The translations under genes and the position numbers were made by a program. This document shows, in pieces, positions 59,795 through 64,000 of a stretch of 64,000 nucleotides of DNA. The DNA is from Vibrio sp. 05-20-BW147 (lineage in GTDB: Bacteria; Pseudomonadota; Gammaproteobacteria; Enterobacterales; Vibrionaceae): positions 1 to 64,000 of the forward strand of contig NZ_SZTO01000010.1 in NCBI RefSeq assembly GCF_013369385.1, given 5' to 3'. How positions within the stretch are numbered: the stretch's first letter is position 1; each line of letters opens with the position of its first letter. The notes under the pieces are model-generated. The model had not been told where the DNA came from, did no database searches, and was given only the letters and a program-made list of their open reading frames with translations.

Positions 59795-60442
59795 ATGATG
59801 CAAGAGATAAAAGCCTTTAATGAAAAACGTGCGGAAATATATTGGTGGCTTTCCAGCTTGTTTGCCAAAGAACTGACACAGAAAGAGCTCGATAAATATC
59901 AAAGCATGGAAATTAGAGCGTTTTTAACTGGATTGGCTGAGAACGATTCGCTACGTCCATCGATTGATGACTTTGTCGATGCCCTCAATCGTCTGGTTGA
60001 CCGTCAAGATGCACAACTGGAATTATCCGCGGATTTTTGTGACCTGTTTTTGAAAACCGCAAAACACGGTGCGCTTCCATACGCATCAATTTATCTCACA
60101 AAAGATGGCCTGCTTAATGGTGATCCGGCACAAAAAATGGACGCTTGGCTTCAAAAACATGGCGTACAGGTCAATCAACAATTGAATGAACCTGCCGATC
60201 ACTTGGCCATCATGCTCGATTTTCTTGGCAACCTCATCATTCGCTCCAATGAACTTGAACAAGAGCGTCACATGGAAGAAGCGTTTGTCGAACAAAACGA
60301 CTTTCTCCAAGAAATGTTACTCTCTTGGCTTCCAAGCTTTGCTGTTCGTGCAAAGGAATGTGATGAATTTGGTTTCTATTCCAGTGCGATAAAACTACTT
60401 GTCGCATTTTGTAAGCTGGACAGCGACTATTTAGTTGGATAA
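59795..60442 (+). CDS. torD: TorD, chaperone of TMAO reductase TorA
   Basis: 215 residues. TorD/DmsD family: all-helical, with [20 protein letters not shown] at the start, [16 protein letters not shown] and [17 protein letters not shown] as family motifs. It binds the TorA twin-arginine leader and helps load molybdenum cofactor. TorA and TorC genes are not in this window. GGAG lies before the ATG. Confidence 0.93.
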   Translation: MMQEIKAFNEKRAEIYWWLSSLFAKELTQKELDKYQSMEIRAFLTGLAENDSLRPSIDDFVDALNRLVDRQDAQLELSADFCDLFLKTAKHGALPYASIYLTKDGLLNGDPAQKMDAWLQKHGVQVNQQLNEPADHLAIMLDFLGNLIIRSNELEQERHMEEAFVEQNDFLQEMLLSWLPSFAVRAKECDEFGFYSSAIKLLVAFCKLDSDYLVG

Positions 60443-60478
60443 TAATTACGCCCTTATCAATAGAGCAAACACTCGGTT

Positions 60479-60630
60479 ACACTTTAACCACTAAAGTGTG
60501 AACGCGGATACAGATTTCGCGGTTCGATTAGGTTGCCAGCTTTGCCGTCACAGTCTAAAATTGAGACCGCAATCGATAAAACATGATTTTAATGCAAACC
60601 GCTGAAACACAGCGGTTTTTGTGTTTTTTT
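60479..60630 (+). ncRNA. Candidate small RNA or torD trailer ending in a strong terminator
   Basis: In the 308-nt gap between torD and purR there is no gene. A perfect hairpin ACACTTTA-ACCAC-TAAAGTGT (60479-60499) comes first and a textbook terminator AAACCGCTG-AAACA-CAGCGGTTT-TTGTGTTTTTTT (60596-60630) comes last. This may simply end torD. The 5' hairpin and the length of about 150 nt would also fit an independent small RNA. No promoter is clear. Confidence 0.4.
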
Positions 60631-60750
60631 AAGCTAAGCTGCTGCTTTTCTAGTGTGTCTTCTTTTAAGGCGAAATCGGAGAAAGGTAGCAAACCGTGTT
60701 GCCACGAATGTACTTCATTTCAACTGGCAACCTAGGACAGGACAATACCT

Positions 60751-61755
60751 ATGGCCACAATAAAAGATGTCGCACGTCTCGCTGGCGTATCAACTACAAC
60801 GGTTTCTCACGTAATCAATAAAACCCGATTCGTGGCTGAAGCCACTCAAGAAAAAGTCATGAAAGCGGTTGACGAGCTCAACTACGCACCGAGCGCAGTG
60901 GCTCGTAGCTTAAAGTGCAACACCACCCGCACTATTGGTATGCTGGTTACGCAATCTACCAACTTGTTCTTTTCTGAAGTGATTGATGGTGTAGAAAGCT
61001 ACTGCTACCGTCAAGGCTACACACTAATTCTTTGTAATACTGGCGGTATCTACGAGAAGCAACGTGATTACATTCGCATGCTTGCCGAAAAACGCGTAGA
61101 TGGCATTTTGGTGATGTGTTCAGACCTCACCGAAGAGCTGCGCGAAATGCTTGATAAGCATGCAGATATTCCTAAAGTAATTATGGATTGGGGCCCAATC
61201 AGCTCACAAGCCGATAAAATCATCGATAACTCAGAAGAAGGTGGCTACTTGGCCACTAAGTACCTGATTGACAACGGCCATACAAAAATCGCCTGTTTGA
61301 GCGGCCACTTTGAAAAAGCCGCGTGCCAAGAGCGCATCCAAGGCTTTAAACGTGCGATGAAGGAAGCCAATATCACAGTCAACGAAGATTGGATCCTTGA
61401 AGGGAACTTCGAATGCGACACGGCAGTGATGGCAGCTGACAAGATCGCGTCGTGGCAAGATCGCCCAACGGCAGTCTTCTGCTTCAACGATACCATGGCA
61501 CTGGGTTTGATGAGCCGTCTTCAACAACTAGGGCGTCGTATTCCAGAAGACATCTCTGTGATCGGCTACGACAATATCGAGTTGGCAGAATACTTCTCGC
61601 CACCATTGACAACAATCCACCAGCCAAAACGTCGTGTCGGTAAAAATGCATTTGAGATCCTTCTCGAGCGTATTAAGGATAAAGAGCACGATAAGCGTAT
61701 ATTTGAAATGCACCCAGAGCTCGTTATTCGCGACACAGTTAAAAAAATCAATTAG
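60751..61755 (+). CDS. purR: Purine repressor PurR
   Basis: 334 residues. LacI family: N-terminal helix-turn-helix [21 protein letters not shown] with hinge helix [12 protein letters not shown], then the periplasmic-binding-like domain with LPxxGY region ([21 protein letters not shown]). Represses purine genes with hypoxanthine or guanine. Imperfect inverted repeats such as GCAAACCGTGTTGC lie 50-60 bp before the start, but they do not match the PUR box spacing. Confidence 0.95.
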   Translation: MATIKDVARLAGVSTTTVSHVINKTRFVAEATQEKVMKAVDELNYAPSAVARSLKCNTTRTIGMLVTQSTNLFFSEVIDGVESYCYRQGYTLILCNTGGIYEKQRDYIRMLAEKRVDGILVMCSDLTEELREMLDKHADIPKVIMDWGPISSQADKIIDNSEEGGYLATKYLIDNGHTKIACLSGHFEKAACQERIQGFKRAMKEANITVNEDWILEGNFECDTAVMAADKIASWQDRPTAVFCFNDTMALGLMSRLQQLGRRIPEDISVIGYDNIELAEYFSPPLTTIHQPKRRVGKNAFEILLERIKDKEHDKRIFEMHPELVIRDTVKKIN

Positions 61756-61771
61756 TTAACACTAATATTCT

Positions 61772-61800
61772 AAAGCATCCAAGTCTGGGTGCTTTTTTTT
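61772..61800 (+). terminator. Intrinsic terminator of purR
   Basis: AAGCATCC-AAGTCT-GGGTGCTT (one T-G pair) with eight T. Confidence 0.9.
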
Positions 61801-61951
61801 ATTCTTAGTAAGTGATTTGTTAAGTCAAATTCTGTTCAGTTCTTAAAATCGAGCACTCATTCACTTAACTGCAGCTATTACTTGAAGCAATGTCACACTT
61901 TTAATCTCAAAATGTGATGTTACTCCAATAGAAATCGTATTCTTTAAGTGT

Positions 61952-62041
61952 CACGCACAGGGCAAACCATCTGAAAAGGTGGGACGCAAAGCCTCCGGCC
62001 TAAACCATTCATAATTTGGTAGGTAGCGGGGTTACCGATGG
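61952..62041 (+). ncRNA. GEMM-I cyclic-di-GMP riboswitch (Vc2 class) in the tfoY leader
   Basis: The sequence CACGCACAGGGCAAACCAT, then GGTGGGACGCAAAGCCTCC, GGCCTAAACCATTCATAATT, and GGTAGGTAGCGGGGTTACCG is nearly identical to the V. cholerae Vc2 riboswitch, with all core elements: GGGCAAACC, GGGACGCAAAGCCUCCGGCC and the GGUAGGUAGCGGGGUUACCGAUGG P1/P3 part. It is on the same strand as tfoY, 113 nt before its start. The 399-nt region between purR and tfoY holds no other gene. The hairpin CTCGG...CCGAG just before the tfoY start may be the expression platform. Confidence 0.97.
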
Positions 62042-62154
62042 CAAAAATGCATAACAACAAGTTTACCCATTAATGACATTGTATTTGCATTGGTTTGCTA
62101 ATCTCTCGGACCTGATTTGGTGGCGTAATTGTAATTACACCGAGATAACACATC

Positions 62155-62748
62155 ATGGATAAACCGATACTCAAAGATTCAATGAAGCTTTTTGAGCAAC
62201 TTGGTGCGATAAAGTCTCGCTCTATGTTTGGCGGGTTCGGCCTTTTTGCAGATGAGACGATGTTTGCGCTCGTTGTCAAAGACCAGCTTCATATTCGCGC
62301 GGATCAAAAATCGACATTACTTTTCGAAAAGAAAGGACTAAAACCATACGTTTATACCAAGCGTGGGTTTCCAGTTGTCACTAAGTACTACGCGATCTCT
62401 GATTCGCTTTGGCAAGACCAAAATGCGCTTCTGTCCGTAGCGAAACAGGCACTAAAGAGTGCAAATAGTGACAAGCAGCAACAAGCAACTGCAAAACCGG
62501 ATAGACTTAAAGACCTCCCTAACCTACGTTTAGCCACCGAACGAATGTTGAAGAAGGCAGGTATTGAAACCGTAGAACAGTTGGAATCGCAGGGCGCTGC
62601 TCGCGCGTATCAAGCGATTAAAAACACACACACGGGCTCAGTCAGCTTAGAGCTGTTGTGGGCACTTGAGGGCGCAATTAAAGGGACGCATTGGAGCGTT
62701 ATCCCTCAACAACGACGTGATGAGTTAGTGAATAACTTGTCTTCATAG
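62155..62748 (+). CDS. tfoY: TfoX/Sxy-family regulator TfoY
   Basis: 197 residues. TfoX N-terminal domain ([21 protein letters not shown]) and C-terminal TfoX domain ([41 protein letters not shown]). Place after purR and riboswitch leader identify TfoY, not the competence regulator TfoX. In V. cholerae TfoY promotes motility and type VI secretion at low c-di-GMP. The start has only a weak ribosome site (GAGAT), consistent with translational control by the leader. Confidence 0.93.
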   Translation: MDKPILKDSMKLFEQLGAIKSRSMFGGFGLFADETMFALVVKDQLHIRADQKSTLLFEKKGLKPYVYTKRGFPVVTKYYAISDSLWQDQNALLSVAKQALKSANSDKQQQATAKPDRLKDLPNLRLATERMLKKAGIETVEQLESQGAARAYQAIKNTHTGSVSLELLWALEGAIKGTHWSVIPQQRRDELVNNLSS

Positions 62749-62781
62749 TAAGACAAAGTGACTATTGAGTTATAGACTAGA

Positions 62782-62809
62782 AACCACACCCCTACAGGTG
62801 TGGTTTTTT
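62782..62809 (+). terminator. Intrinsic terminator of tfoY
   Basis: AACCACACC-CCTACA-GGTGTGGTT followed by TTTTC. Confidence 0.9.
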
Positions 62810-62875
62810 CGTATGGCACGAAATTATTTCTTTTTCACTCGGGTCTGATTACAACGCTATCTGGAGAATCTATCA

Positions 62876-63556
62876 ATGAACAAAAAACTCGTATTCGGAC
62901 TGTTGCTTATCACCACTATCATCTTATTGGGTGTTAACTTTAGCCAATACCTCACCTTAGAAAACGCTAAGGCGCAGCAAGTCGCTTTAACTCACTTTAT
63001 TGAAGATAACTTCTGGTTATCCGCCATCAGCTATTTCATCCTTTACGTCGCTTTGACTGCTTTTTCTGTACCAGGGGCGACCGTCGTCACACTGCTTGGC
63101 GCTGCTCTCTTTGGTTTTTGGTTTAGCCTACTTCTGGTTTCCTTTGCCAGTACCATAGGGGCCACCATCGCATTTCTAAGCAGTCGTTACCTATTGAAAG
63201 AATGGGTCCAGAAGCGATTTGGAGACAAACTGAACTCGGTGAATCAAGGTGTTGAGAAAGATGGCGCGTTTTACCTATTTTCACTTCGCCTGATACCGAT
63301 ATTCCCATTTTTCTTAATTAACTTATTAATGGGGTTAACCCCTATCTCTATCAGTCGTTACTACGTCACTAGCCAAATTGGCATGTTGCCCGGCACGGCG
63401 GTTTACCTCAATGCTGGGACTCAGTTGGCAGAGATCAATACCTTATCTGGTATTTTGTCACCGGCTGTCATCGCCTCTTTTGCTTTACTTGGTGTATTTC
63501 CAATCGCTGTTAAGTGGTTGATGAGCAAGTTTCGTCCACAGTTCACGTCTCAGTAG
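62876..63556 (+). CDS. TVP38/TMEM64 (DedA-like) membrane protein
   Basis: 226 residues with about six hydrophobic segments. Family signature SVPGATVVTLLGAALFGFWFSL and the second half-signature LRLIPIFPFFLINLLMG. Role in bacteria is uncertain; DedA/VTT proteins act as lipid-phosphate or small-molecule transporters. The gene is close to tfoY but behind a terminator. Confidence 0.88.
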   Translation: MNKKLVFGLLLITTIILLGVNFSQYLTLENAKAQQVALTHFIEDNFWLSAISYFILYVALTAFSVPGATVVTLLGAALFGFWFSLLLVSFASTIGATIAFLSSRYLLKEWVQKRFGDKLNSVNQGVEKDGAFYLFSLRLIPIFPFFLINLLMGLTPISISRYYVTSQIGMLPGTAVYLNAGTQLAEINTLSGILSPAVIASFALLGVFPIAVKWLMSKFRPQFTSQ

Positions 63557-63565
63557 AATGCCATT

Positions 63566-63874
63566 ATGAGAGTGTTTACGGCTAATACACCGATAGAAGC
63601 GCATATTGTTTGTCAGTTGCTACTTAATGAGCAAATACTGTGTGAAGTACGTGGTGAAGGTTTATTTGGTCTTAAAGGGGAGCTTCCAGCCACAGACGAC
63701 ACCAATCCTTATGTATGGCTGTTGGAACCAAATAAGCTGGCGTTTGCGAAAACAGTCGTGGAGAGTTACCAAAGCCAATGTACATCTGTTGCCAATTGGC
63801 AGTGTAAGCACTGTGGCGAGGAAATTGAAGGGCAATTTGGCGCTTGTTGGTATTGTGGTTCTACACTCGAATAA
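63566..63874 (+). CDS. DUF2007 protein with C-terminal zinc ribbon
   Basis: 102 residues. N-terminal DUF2007 'putative signal transducing' domain (VFTANTPIEAHIVCQLLLNEQILCEVRG), then a zinc ribbon: WQCKHCGEE, GACWYCGS with Cys-X2-Cys pairs. Ten nt after the TVP38 gene, so probably one transcript. Function unknown. Confidence 0.85.
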   Translation: MRVFTANTPIEAHIVCQLLLNEQILCEVRGEGLFGLKGELPATDDTNPYVWLLEPNKLAFAKTVVESYQSQCTSVANWQCKHCGEEIEGQFGACWYCGSTLE

Positions 63875-63908
63875 GTATAGGATTTCGATAGAAAGTGAGA
63901 TGGTAATA

Positions 63909-63931
63909 GAGAGGAGCTTGGCACTCCTCTC
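63909..63931. terminator. Stem-loop between two converging genes
   Basis: GAGAGGAG-CTTGGCA-CTCCTCTC, a perfect 8-bp stem with no T run; a weak terminator between the DUF2007 gene and the minus-strand gene at the edge. Confidence 0.45.
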
Positions 63932-63938
63932 ACTCATG

Positions 63939-64000
63939 TTAGATTTGACGTTGGATAAACTCTATCGAGTGCTGGTTAAACTCTTCTGACTTTTCTACGT
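63939..64000 (-). CDS. C-terminus of an unidentified minus-strand gene
   Basis: Reading the minus strand from the right edge gives about 19 residues (VEKSEEFNQHSIEFIQRQI) and a TAA stop at 63939-63941, with no earlier stop. The position just beyond a hairpin fits the end of a converging gene. Too short to identify. Confidence 0.35.
   Translation of the reverse strand, partial: VEKSEEFNQHSIEFIQRQI

Noticed and set aside
60689..60702. PUR box for purR autoregulation
   Set aside because: GCAAACCGTGTTGC has two extra bases in the centre compared with the PUR box, so I do not call it an operator.
63606..63989. 127-residue plus-strand ORF
   Set aside because: Alternative frame over the DUF2007 gene; the zinc ribbon and domain signature are in the other frame.

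Overview
The window is chromosomal DNA of a gammaproteobacterium, almost certainly a Vibrio of the V. vulnificus type. The evidence is gene order and protein similarity: tol-pal next to cydABX, ruvCAB-aspS, cmoAB, mukFEB with cmoM and elyC, and torR/torD-purR-tfoY with a GEMM-I cyclic-di-GMP riboswitch in front of tfoY. The species call is a judgement from memory of these proteins.

Region 1 (1 to about 19.6 kb) is a genomic island ending at a tRNA-Ser(GGA) gene. Its left end lies outside the window. The left part is a candidate anti-phage operon on the minus strand. In transcription order it encodes an SF2-type helicase carrying a C-terminal PD-(D/E)XK nuclease, a 657-residue protein I do not recognise, a DrmD-like SNF2 helicase, and an Eco57I/DrmMI-like adenine methyltransferase that runs off the left edge. 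A BrxR/CapW-like WYL-domain regulator is divergent from it, followed by a small caspase-like (His/Cys dyad) protein. The right part is the mobile module: small unknown ORFs, an inovirus Gp2/YfjJ-like protein ending inside five 13-bp GATC iterons, two AlpA-type regulators, an unknown 305-residue protein, an 8-bp tandem repeat, and a P4-type tyrosine integrase. Six copies of an AAGTAATACC motif lie between the integrase and the tRNA.

Region 2 (19.8 to 35 kb) is core genome: alaE, an orphan hybrid sensor kinase, a UPF0149 protein, a TVGYGD potassium channel and nadA. These are followed by the complete ybgC-tolQRAB-pal-cpoB envelope operon and cydA-cydB-cydX-ybgE. Two perfect FNR boxes and an ArcA-like direct repeat lie upstream of cydA.

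Region 3 (35 to 50.5 kb) holds ruvC-ruvA-ruvB and aspS, a DUF72 gene, and cmoA-cmoB separated by 15 perfect copies of a 7-bp repeat. Next come a three-gene retropepsin/membrane/ATP-grasp operon and an AraC regulator divergent from an aldehyde dehydrogenase and a GMC oxidoreductase.

Region 4 (50.5 to 64 kb) has cmoM-mukF-mukE-mukB with divergent elyC, then torR and torD, purR, tfoY under its riboswitch, a TVP38/DedA-like membrane protein and a DUF2007 zinc-ribbon protein. The last bases carry the C-terminus of a minus-strand gene running out of the window.

The part most likely to be new is the 1-12.6 kb operon. It joins a helicase-nuclease and an unknown protein to a DISARM-like helicase/methylase pair, under a WYL regulator and beside a caspase-like protein.
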